Origin: Physocladia obscura
Taxonomy: Eukaryota > Chytridiomycota > Chytridiomycetes > Chytridiales > Chytriomycetaceae
Assembly: GCA_027596945.1 (NCBI GenBank)
Contig: JADGJH010000781.1
Span: forward strand, 1 to 10,396
Reading direction: 5' to 3'
Length of the DNA stretch: 10,396 nucleotides
This document shows positions 1 to 7,374 of the stretch, one piece after another (position 1 is the first letter of the stretch; each line of letters starts with the position of its first letter). Both the position numbers and the translations under genes were made by a program. The notes beneath the pieces were generated by a model that did no database searches, was not told where the DNA came from, and saw nothing but the letters and a program-made list of their open reading frames with translations.

Positions 1-44
1 CTGCTTCTGCTGTCACAAACTAGTTGTGTCAGCATGTAATGCAG

Positions 45-575
45 TCAGCATTGAACATATATGGTTAGTTTGTTCAGTACCTTGTTGTCATTGTTATTTT
101 TATTATCACCATTACTCTTCTTTCTCAGATAATAAACTAAATTGTTATCTACAAAGAATAGTTTACTGTCTGTCTTGTAGTATCCATTTGCATTCATTAA
201 TTGTTTTATTTTATCCAGTAATAAATGTTTTATTTCAATCACAGACAGTTTGTCAAAGTCTGGGTCAGTTGCCTCTCTCAGCTCTGATTGCAATCACTTC
301 ACAGTCTCTTCCAATTAAACAATTTGTTCCTTCATTGATTGGTTAATGTTGGCTCTCACTGGTTTCAACATTTTCATCCATTTCTCAGGCACTTCAATAA
401 CCACAGGTTGATTTGAACCAAAGTATGGTACACCCACCTTTGATAGAGTCATATTAATTTTACATTCTTGTACTTCATAATGGTGTTCATTACAAGGGTC
501 TTTGCAGGTTGCTCCAATATGAAGGGTCTTTAAGATTCTATTTCTTGCAGTTGTCAATGGAATTGTAACAGTCAT
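45..575 (-). pseudogene. Broken copy 1 of an unrecognised coiled-coil protein family
   Basis: One frame runs from an ATG at 575 down to 45 (about 176 codons) but holds two internal stops, TAA at 317-315 and TGA at 296-294. Residues 1-73 form a compact domain with the core TLSKVGVPYF and then VVIEVPEK. A heptad-like stretch follows (INQSMKEQIV, LEETVK, LQSELREA), then a polar, Asn/Lys-rich tail. The same order of segments occurs at 6697-7374, where the N-terminal domain matches at roughly half of positions by eye. I placed the start at 575 because that Met aligns with the start of the second copy; the upstream Met at 626 adds a hydrophobic stretch the other copy lacks. No function is recognised. 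The stops argue for a relic, though a spliced or recoded gene cannot be excluded. No intron with sensible borders removes both stops. Confidence 0.6.
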
Positions 576-847
576 GTTGTTTAATAATATAAAAGAAAAT
601 AAATAAATAATCAACACTGAATTCAAATAAATGGCTGGTCGGTCTTGGTGTGGGCTCTATAGTTAGAACCAAAAATCCAGTTTTTTGGACCTTTCATCCA
701 ACTCAAACAACCCAATTATCTCAGCAAGAACACTCACAAACACATTTCAGTAATAAGTCTCACTTAAATCAATCACATCATGCAACAATGCACAATTCAA
801 TCTTTTATTAGACAAATTTCACAGAGAAGAGTGCCTGGGCATACCAT

Positions 848-858
848 GGGGGGGGGGG
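848..858 (+). repeat. G11 homopolymer
   Basis: Eleven consecutive G bases follow CCAT in otherwise AT-rich non-coding sequence. The run length is uncertain in most sequencing chemistries. It lies outside any gene I support. Confidence 0.9.
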
Positions 859-999
859 CAAATAAACAAAAAAACTGAAGCTGAATTGATACGTAGGCAG
901 ACAAAAGCATAATATTTATAAATACTGGGTGAGTCTGATTCGAATAATGGTGTGTTGATAAATGGCAGAGTGTTAAGCCACCTTGTCCGACACGACACG

Positions 1000-1027
1000 A
1001 TTGGCCTTTTCGTTATTTTCAACCAAT
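1000..1027 (+). promoter_or_regulatory. Paired CCAAT-type boxes upstream of SIL1
   Basis: ATTGG (an inverted CCAAT) lies at 1000-1004 and a direct CCAAT within AACCAATCAG at 1023-1027. They are about 100 and 75 nt upstream of the SIL1 ATG at 1103. CCAAT boxes bind the NF-Y/HAP complex in animals and fungi, and NF-Y takes part in ER-stress promoters in mammals. Pentamers are common by chance, so only the pairing and position give support. The second half of a mammalian ER-stress element (CCACG nine bases after CCAAT) is not matched. Confidence 0.3.
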
Positions 1028-1102
1028 CAGAAAGTTCCATCGAAATTCAAACAAAATCTGATTTTACAGAAACAATCTGCAATCAAACATCCAGTTTCGA
1101 CA

Positions 1103-2113
1103 ATGAAGATTCTGCGGATTACTATTCTTTTCTCTGCCGTATTTGCGTTCGCTGCCGAAGCAAGATATGAAAACAACGACTTGAGCCATAATGACAAAAA
1201 CGAGTTGCAGCGAACAAACGCCGCCGTTGAACGCGTCGCACACAGTTTCGCCCAAGACTGTGTGCGCGTGTTTGTTCCAACGATCGAGTGGAAGCAAATC
1301 CAGAAAGATGAATGTATTCCTGCTGGGCTGCACATTCGGATCAACCTCGAAACTGGCCTCAAAGAAGCGAAACTGCGCAGTGCCGATGATGATAATGATG
1401 GTGGTGGCGAAAATAACAACAGCGATATTAATGGATTCAAACACTCTTTGTCATTGGTGGCGGCTCAAGATTCCGCATCACTAGACTTGAATGAAAACAC
1501 TGATCCCGAATCAACTGAGGAAAAACTACTTTCCCCACACCTTCCTGACGAATCTCTCAAAAAACATCTTTTGCTGCTTGAAGATGATTTAGGCGATTTT
1601 GATGAGGGCGCATCATTCATGGAAAATATAACGCTGCAGTCGCGTCTTGTCCGAATCATTTCTATTCACCCAGACTACAAAATCCGGACACTCGCTGCTC
1701 GTGTTTACGCTGTTGCAGTTTCAAATAACCTAATGGCGCAACAAGCTGCATTGTCGTCTCTAGACTCCTTTTTGCGTGCTTTGACGAACGAACAGCACCC
1801 ACTCGTTCGAAAGAGTCTTATTAATTCAACAGCAGCTCTTTTACGCGGAAACAAAGTTTCTTCACGCATTTTTTGGAAAAAAGGCGGCTTCAGAAAGCTT
1901 ATGCATGTTTATCATGATGCCATGAACAATCATGAAAAATATCTTCTCTCGAAAATCTTGATTCTCATCAAAGATTTATTCAATGTTGAAATGCTTGTAG
2001 AAGGCAGTACTATTGATAGGCAAGGGCTGGAACTACTGGCCGATGCTGGGTTTTGTCAGTCTGATATTGTTTCAGTCGATGAAGGAATTAGGGCCTTGTG
2101 TGAATCCCGTTAA
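1103..2113 (+). CDS. SIL1: SIL1-type nucleotide exchange factor for ER Hsp70 (BiP/Kar2)
   Basis: A 336-residue intronless protein. Residues 1-20 form a signal peptide: a short basic start, a hydrophobic core LFSAVFAFAA, and a likely cleavage near AEA. Residues 56-91 carry the SIL1 signature, VFVPTIEWKQIQ, then IPAGLHIRINLETG and KEAKL. An acidic, Asn/Gly-rich linker (95-108) and a charged spacer follow. Residues 178-300 are helical ARM-like repeats with motifs such as HPDYKIRTLAARVYAV and HPLVRKSL, as in the SIL1/Fes1/HspBP1 fold. SIL1 releases ADP from BiP in the ER lumen. Sequons occur at N175 (NIT) and N241 (NST). The C-terminus is CESR, with no HDEL or KDEL signal. ATG 1103 is chosen because it opens the signal peptide and has A at -3; the frame is open upstream but without an ATG. 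Fes1 is the cytosolic alternative, but the signal peptide favours SIL1. Confidence 0.88.
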   Translation: MKILRITILFSAVFAFAAEARYENNDLSHNDKNELQRTNAAVERVAHSFAQDCVRVFVPTIEWKQIQKDECIPAGLHIRINLETGLKEAKLRSADDDNDGGGENNNSDINGFKHSLSLVAAQDSASLDLNENTDPESTEEKLLSPHLPDESLKKHLLLLEDDLGDFDEGASFMENITLQSRLVRIISIHPDYKIRTLAARVYAVAVSNNLMAQQAALSSLDSFLRALTNEQHPLVRKSLINSTAALLRGNKVSSRIFWKKGGFRKLMHVYHDAMNNHEKYLLSKILILIKDLFNVEMLVEGSTIDRQGLELLADAGFCQSDIVSVDEGIRALCESR

Positions 2114-2129
2114 AAAGTGGAAGTTCATT

Positions 2130-2135
2130 AATAAA
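2130..2135 (+). terminator. Candidate poly(A) signal of SIL1
   Basis: AATAAA starts 17 nt after the SIL1 stop, followed by A-rich sequence. The hexamer is common in AT-rich DNA, so this rests on position. Confidence 0.45.
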
Positions 2136-2573
2136 CACTAAAAAATAATTATTTATGGAATTGCATAACATCTATTGGATCAAGAAATTGGAAATAATTA
2201 TTCTATGTTTTGGTCCAATTCCAGTTCCATTCTCCTTGTCTAAAAAATAATTCATCACTATTTTCTGAAAGACTCTTAAAAAATCTTGCCCAAAGTATCC
2301 AAATCCAAAAAACTACCAAATTATTGGGCGTATTATGAAGAAGAGTAGCATGCCAATCAGATAGATTAGAGTTGTATTTTTGGATACATGTTTTGTTGTG
2401 AATAGAGACTTTTTTTCTGTTTGCGAAACATTTTTTTACTCTGAATTTTTTAGTCAAAACCAATGCACATGGCAACAACTGTCCCAGCCGAAAGAGAGTT
2501 GAGAATACTAAGCAATATCCGTTCACAATTATTGGCAATGACTAAAAGTCTGGTCTGCAAACATATGCGTTAG
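2136..2573. other. Spacer upstream of citrate synthase, probably holding its promoter and first exon
   Basis: AT-rich sequence of about 440 nt. The only candidate coding piece on the gene's strand is a 36-codon frame at 2463-2573, MHMATTVPAERELRILSNIR and onward. Its TAG stop overlaps the AG that precedes the first certain citrate synthase exon. The frame is not in phase with that exon, so it joins only through a very short intron, a less likely acceptor, or a one-base indel. A minus-strand open frame of about 110 codons at 2203-2538 has no recognisable domain and is probably chance. Confidence 0.4.
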
Positions 2574-4647
2574 GCTCGAAGTTACTGACACACGCACTGG
2601 CAAAACTTACACCATCTCGATCACGGAAGGTTGGTTGCCGAATGGCTTCACTTTTGATCTTCTTTTTGATTTATATTTATGTTTGCGTTACTCAGACACG
2701 ATTCCTGCGTCGTTCTTTGCCCAGATGGGTTTGTCGTTGTATGTGAGTGAGGGTGGCGAATGAATGAAAATTTTCACCAGTGTGACTCAAAATAAATACA
2801 TTGAAAAACAGGACAATGGCTATCTCAACACTGCCGGTAAAATAATAATTTCGATCAAGCTATTATAGTGTGCCAACTTTCCTTTTATGCAGTTTGCAAA
2901 TCGACAATCTCATACATTGACGGCGACAGAGGAATCCTGCGATACCGTGGCTATAACATTGAAGAGCTCGCAGAACACAGCTCGTTTATCGAGGTTTCGT
3001 ATTTACTGATTTACGGTGAACTACCGACGCGGCAGCAGCTCGCGACGTGGAATGCGCGTATTATGAGACACACATTTGTACATGAGAATATGCTGGAGTA
3101 TATGAAGAGTTTTCGGTACGATGCCCATCCCGTGAGTAAATATTTTTTATTTTTCCCTTTATTTGAGCGAAAAATAACCAATAACAAAAAGATGGGAATG
3201 CTTGTCAGTGCCGTTGCAGCAATGTCGACATTCCATCCAGAAGCTAGTACCGATTTACACGGCGACCAAATCTACCAAGACCACAAAATGATCAACAAGC
3301 AGATATTCCGGTTGATTGGAAAAAGTATGAAAACAAAATCTCGATAAACAGACTAACATTCAGACTAAAAGTAAGTAATTAAATTTTTAAAAAAAAAAGT
3401 CCCAACCCTCGCAGCAATCGCTTACCGTCATCGCATCGGTCGGCCATACGTGTATCCAAATCAAGAACTTGATTTTACTGGAAACTTTTTGTTTATGATG
3501 GACCGGTTAAGTGAGACAACGTATACACCGAATCCGGCACTCGTACGTGCGCTGGATGTGATTTTCATTTTACACGCCGACCATGAATTGAACTGCAGTA
3601 CTGCGGCTGTCAGGCAGTTGGGTAGCACAGGGATTGACCCGTATGTGAGGTGTGTTTTTTTGTTTTTGTGTGGGTTTGTGTGTGTGTTTGTTGTGGAGGA
3701 GAAATTTATGATATTTATTTATTTTAGTATTGCGGGAGCTACAGCGGCGCTGTATGGACCAAGTCATGGTGGTGCTAATGAAGCTGCTTTGAAAATGTTG
3801 GAAGGTACAAGCAAATCACTGGGAAAAAAGATAGTGAAACCTAAAAAAAATTTAAAACTATTTTTATTAATATTTTGGTAGAGATTGGATCGGTTGAAAA
3901 CATTCCCGCGTTCATTGAACAAGTGAAGGCGAAGAAAAGAAAGCTGATGGGTTTCGGCCATCGGTGAGTTTTGTTTGTTTTTTTGTTGTTTTTTTGGTTC
4001 GAAGAATTTTTTTGACTTTTTCCTATGTGGCTGTTTTTAAAGTGTGTACAAGTTTTACGATCCAGTGAGTAATTACTTATTTATTCGCCTTGAAGCAAAA
4101 AGCATGCCGTAACTCCTCCGTTATTATTATTTTTTCATTTGGATAGCGGGCGAAATTGATGCGCAAAACAGCTGAAGAAGTCTTCAAAATTATGGGTCGA
4201 AATCCAATAATTGATGTGGCCATTGAGGTATAAAACAGAAAAAAAATTAAAATTAAAATTTAAAAAACATTAAAAAAAACTCCACTTCTTAAAAACATTA
4301 TTTTTATTAATAAATTCGATTAGCTGGAACGAATTGCATTGAGCGACGAGTATTTCATCAAACGCAACCTGTACCCAAACGTTGATTTCTATTCCGGAAT
4401 CATATACAAGAGTATGGGATTTCCGACCGACTTTTTCCCAGTGCTGTTTGCGATTGCTCGGACAACAGGATGGCTGGCACATTGGCGTGAGCAACTTTTG
4501 CAGGGGACCCCGATATTCCGGCCTGCGCAGGCGTATAACGGAGAAGAGGCACGGGAGTATGTGAAAATGGAGGATCGGGTGAATGTGGGAGTTAGTTCGA
4601 TGGGTGGAGTCAAAGCAACAACGCGGGCGAATCCACGCAAGCTTTGA
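2574..4647 (+). CDS. CS: Citrate synthase, multi-exon, 5' end unresolved
   Basis: Condenses oxaloacetate and acetyl-CoA to citrate. Eleven exons are placed: 2574-2629, 2696-2742, 2812-2836, 2893-3131, 3192-3324, 3400-3649, 3728-3804, 3882-3963, 4043-4064, 4147-4227 and 4324-4647. All introns are GT-AG, 56-96 nt, and the joined frame gives about 445 residues. It starts in the [14 protein letters not shown] region typical of type II enzymes, so an initiator exon is missing. Diagnostic segments are [41 protein letters not shown] (catalytic His), [12 protein letters not shown] (second catalytic His), GFGHRVYKFYDPRAK, and YPNVDFYSG (catalytic Asp). The closest family by eye is the peroxisomal/glyoxysomal or bacterial-like type II. 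The second His motif has Ser where Leu is usual (GPLHGG). The C-terminus is PRKL, only loosely like a peroxisomal SKL tail, so location is undecided. PCNA follows after 86 nt. Confidence 0.93.
2812..2836 (+). other. 25-nt microexon of citrate synthase
   Basis: Encodes DNGYLNTA plus one base. It sits between introns 2743-2811 and 2837-2892, both GT-AG. Without it the conserved GLSLY / DNGYLNTA / [12 protein letters not shown] run, matching the family's YDPGYLNTA segment, would be broken and the frame lost. Confidence 0.85.
4043..4064 (+). other. 22-nt microexon of citrate synthase
   Basis: One base completes the Arg of GFGHR, then seven codons encode VYKFYDP. The flanking introns are 3964-4042 and 4065-4146, both with a GTGAGT donor. 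The joined reading GFGHRVYKFYDPRAKLM is a conserved active-site-proximal stretch, so the exon is essential for a functional enzyme. Confidence 0.9.
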
Positions 4648-4733
4648 TATGTGTTGGTTGGTTATGTATGATGGAGTGAAATGGGTTTCGGACAAATCCC
4701 AAAAAAAAAAAGACAAAAAAAAGATAATACAAG

Positions 4734-5935
4734 ATGCTCGAGTGCACAATCGGCCAGGCAGCAACACTCAAAAAGATACTCGATGCTGTTAAGGAGCTCG
4801 TGACAGACGGCAACTTCGACTGTTCGGATGCTGGGCTGGCTTTGCAGGCTATGGACAACTCTCACGTGGCCCTAGTTGCCCTGCTGTTACGCGCCTCCGC
4901 TTTCCACCCCTACAGGTGCGACGCAAACCTGTCGCTGGGCATCAACTTGGGTGAGTCGGTCGCCATAAAAACTCTTAGCATGTGTTAACCTTGCGTCGCG
5001 TATTTATGCACCCCAACGTACATCAATACCCCCGCAGTCTCCCTCTCAAAGATCCTCAAGTGCGCCAGCAATGACGACCAAGTCTCCATCAAGGCTGACT
5101 CTAATGTTGATTCCCTGTCGCTGACTTTCGAGTCAAAGAGTAAGTCGCGTCCATATCCAGTCATTACATTCCCATCCAACCCACTAACGAACCAACTGAA
5201 CCCGCAAGATGGCGCCCGTGTCTCTGAATATGACCTTAAGCTCATGGACATTGACTCCGACCATCTCGGCATCCCAGACACGCCGTACGAAGCCACAGTC
5301 AAAATGTCATCGGTTGAGTTTCAGCGCATCTGTAGAGACCTGCGTATTTTGAATGAATCAAGTATTTTTCAACTTTGTTCTTTTATTAACAAGTTTTTCC
5401 CTCTTTATCTTAATGTTTATAAATAACAAACATTTTTTTAAAAAAAAAATCCTCCCTTACCTCTGATAGTTATCATTGACGTAACAAAAGACGGTGTAAA
5501 ATTTAGTTCTACGGGCGACCTCGGAAACGGCAGCATCTTCATTAAAAACGGGCAAAGCAGCATTGACGAGGCTGAAGAAGAAGAAGCCACGACCACAATT
5601 ACACTTGCGTCACCAGTTTCGCTCACATTTTCTTTAAAGTATTTGTGTGACTTTGCGAAAGCGACGCCGCTTTCGTCGACGGTCACCTTGTCGCTTTCTA
5701 ATGATGTGCCGTTGTTGGTGGAGTATGCTGTGCCGGAGGTTGGACATATCAGGTTTGTATATTTGTTTTTTCCCACAATGAAAGCAGTGAAATACAGCGA
5801 CTAAAGCGAGTGAAACGAAATGAAGGCATAAATATGTTTTGAGCAAAGTATTGGTGGTTTGATAAATAATTGGTGACTAAAATCCAATCCATAAAAAGAT
5901 ACTACTTGGCACCTAAGATAGGCGAAGACAATTAA
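4734..5935 (+). CDS. PCNA: PCNA, DNA polymerase sliding clamp
   Basis: Ring-forming clamp for replicative polymerases, and a platform for repair and ubiquitin or SUMO signalling in the nucleus. The five exons are 4734-4950, 5038-5139, 5209-5361, 5470-5752 and 5899-5935. They give 263 residues, close to the usual 258-261. Visible features are the first domain with [11 protein letters not shown] and [20 protein letters not shown], and the interdomain connecting loop [18 protein letters not shown], where PIP-box partners bind. [44 protein letters not shown] and the C-terminal [11 protein letters not shown] follow. The Lys of TKDG is residue 164, aligning without gaps to the Lys ubiquitinated in yeast and human PCNA. 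The last exon is only 37 nt; reading through its intron would replace the conserved YYLAPKI tail. ATG 4734 has A at -3 and gives the family's standard N-terminus. Confidence 0.97.
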
Positions 5936-6005
5936 AAAGAAAAAAGAAAAGACACTGATTCTACCTTCCTGTTGATAAATTATAATCAGCTTTTGTTTTT
6001 GTTCC

Positions 6006-6011
6006 AATAAA
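6006..6011 (+). terminator. Candidate poly(A) signal of PCNA
   Basis: AATAAA lies 70 nt after the PCNA stop codon in an A/T-rich 3' region, upstream of the SINA-like relic. Confidence 0.4.
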
Positions 6012-6031
6012 AAATAATAAAACTATTTTAG

Positions 6032-6696
6032 TGTTCATACGTAAACAACAAAGTAAAACAAACAGTCAGTTATTTAGTAGAATTAAAGCAATCAGCCCTG
6101 GCTTGCTGTATTTGCTTTGAAGAGTTGAACCTTCCAATCATTGAATGTGCCAATGGCGGCAACCACTTTGTGTGTAGCAAATGTATTCATTGAATTCGAA
6201 ACACATGTCCATTGTGTAAGGCAAGCAGCTTGTTCAACAAGCAATTTGAGACAAAACTTCAACCATTAATGGAATCATGTCCAAATAAGAATTGTATGGT
6301 GAAAGCTCTAAGTTGGAATTTAGATGACAATCTTAAAGAGTGCCAATTTGCAAAATTCAAATGTCCGTTTTGTGACAAGCTGACCTCAGGCACTATCTTT
6401 GAAAATCAAAAAAGAAAATGAATTTCAATCAAATTCACATGCTTTGGAATGGAAGGAGTGGATAGAGACACAGCAATGATTGATGATAATGGTGTTGTGT
6501 TGCTGAGAAAACTTGAACAAAAATCATTGTGATGGTCACAACATCAAAGAAGTCATCGGATTACACAATCTCAGTGCAAATGGTTCATCATAAATACCAA
6601 ACCAACTTGAAACATTTGAGGTGGAAAAATTTGGATGCTGAAACAGTACAAATACTGGAGAATGGAAGACAAGTCATTAATGATTTCTTGAACTGA
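6032..6696 (+). pseudogene. Decayed RING/SINA (SIAH)-like E3 ubiquitin ligase with TRAF-like tail
   Basis: No ATG precedes the conserved part in frame; the frame opens after a TAG at 6029-6031. A RING finger is clear at about 6101-6220: CCICFEELNLPIIEC, then NHFVCSKC and TCPLC, the Cys/His spacing seen in SIAH proteins. A TGA at 6191-6193 splits it. A SIAH-type zinc finger follows (CPNKNC, then ECQFAKFKCPFC). TGA at 6419-6421 breaks the frame again, after which FTCFGMEGVDRDTAMIDDNG continues to a third stop at 6530-6532. A shifted frame then reads VTTSKKSSDYTISVQMVHHK to LRWKNLDAETVQILENG, ending at TGA 6694-6696, like the SIAH substrate-binding domain. Intact SINA proteins ubiquitinate substrates through this RING-ZnF-TRAF layout. 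The stops plus a frameshift make a single product unlikely. Its 3' end meets a minus-strand relic. Confidence 0.75.
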
Positions 6697-7374
6697 GTAT
6701 ATCAGCAACATAACAATGGCATAGGTGACAATTAGATCAGTTTTAACAAAGGACTCTTGCGCCCCTTCTTGAAGGACACCCTCATCTTTGAGATGCTTCA
6801 AGAGTTGCTTCTGGATCGCAGGCTGGTTTTGAGTGAGTTCATCAATCCCATCTGGATCAACCCACAGCTCTTGTCGCAGTCTTGAAAGGCTCTCTTTGTA
6901 ATTGAATCCATCCTTCTTCTTTGAATACAACACAGGCTCTGCTTTACTTTCAATCTCAAACACATCTTTTTTCAAAATAGTCTCTCCCTTCCATCAGCTT
7001 CATCATTTCATTGAATTGAGTGTCTTCTGGATATCAGTGTCTTTTGATCGCAGTGGCAGCTTTGATTTACTGGAAAAAGACTCACTCTTCAATTCTTTGA
7101 CAATTTGTTCAAGTTCATTAATTCTTTCCTTCAAAGATTGATTGACATTGAATCAAACAAGATTTTTGAGTTTCAAATGTTTCTCTGGAACATCAATCAC
7201 AACTGCTTCCTCTGAACAAAAGTAAGGAACACCAACTTTAGAGAGTGTAGAATTAATCTTCTTTTCATCAACTTTATAGACATGATTATTATGGGGATCC
7301 TTGTAGATTGTTCCCATTAGGAGTGATTTGAGATACTTTGATTGAACACTTGTTGAAGGAACCTCACACTTCAT
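6697..7374 (-). pseudogene. Broken copy 2 of the unrecognised coiled-coil family
   Basis: Starts with ATG at 7374. Residues 1-73 match copy 1 (45-575), with the core KINSTLSKVGVPYF and then VVIDVPEK. TGA at 7155-7153 interrupts the frame. The same frame continues as NVNQSLKERINELEQIVKEL, a coiled coil aligned to copy 1. Two adjacent TGAs at 7005-7000 and a third stop shortly after disrupt it. Across this spot the +2 frame reads EDTQFNEMMKLMEGRDYFEK, so two compensating indels are likely. The original frame resumes with DVFEIESKAEPVLYSKKKDG, aligning to KLFFVDNN and LRKKSNGD in copy 1. Then RLRQELWVDPDGIDEL and KQLLKHLKDEG follow. The frame stays open to 6571, but that part overlaps the SINA-like relic on the other strand, so the true end is uncertain. 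No function recognised. Confidence 0.6.

Larger units (their letters stand above)
576..1102. other. Divergent spacer between the copy 1 relic and SIL1
   Basis: 527 nt with no supportable gene. It separates a minus-strand relic from plus-strand SIL1, so it should hold the SIL1 promoter. Visible elements are an AT-rich TATA-like stretch near 911-925, two CCAAT-type boxes in opposite orientation near 1000-1027, and a G11 run at 848-858. Short open frames here show no conserved protein features. Confidence 0.5.

Noticed and set aside
576..626. Hydrophobic leader (Met at 626) on coiled-coil copy 1 as a signal peptide
   Set aside because: Copy 2 starts at the Met matching position 575, and the leader is AT-rich sequence with no counterpart.
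1023..1041. Full ER-stress element (CCAAT-N9-CCACG) at SIL1
   Set aside because: Nine bases after CCAAT the sequence is CCATC; only three of five positions match.
983..1102. 40-codon N-terminal extension of SIL1
   Set aside because: The frame is open but begins with TTG, has no ATG, and would bury the signal peptide. ATG 1103 gives the expected SIL1 start.
1027..1444. Minus-strand open frames over the start of SIL1
   Set aside because: They are antisense to clear SIL1 coding sequence and show no domain.
3325..3399. Alternative acceptor inside this citrate synthase intron, after ACTAACATTCAG
   Set aside because: Using it brings in an immediate in-frame TAA. The acceptor at 3398-3399 restores [14 protein letters not shown]. 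The ACTAAC is better read as a branch site.
5753..5803. PCNA ending by read-through into the last intron
   Set aside because: That gives an unrelated tail, whereas splicing to 5899 gives [11 protein letters not shown], the conserved PCNA C-terminus.
6191..6193. TGA read as Trp (alternative genetic code) to rescue the RING frame
   Set aside because: Citrate synthase and the RRM gene end naturally at TGA, TGA aligns to different residues in the relics, and a frameshift follows anyway.
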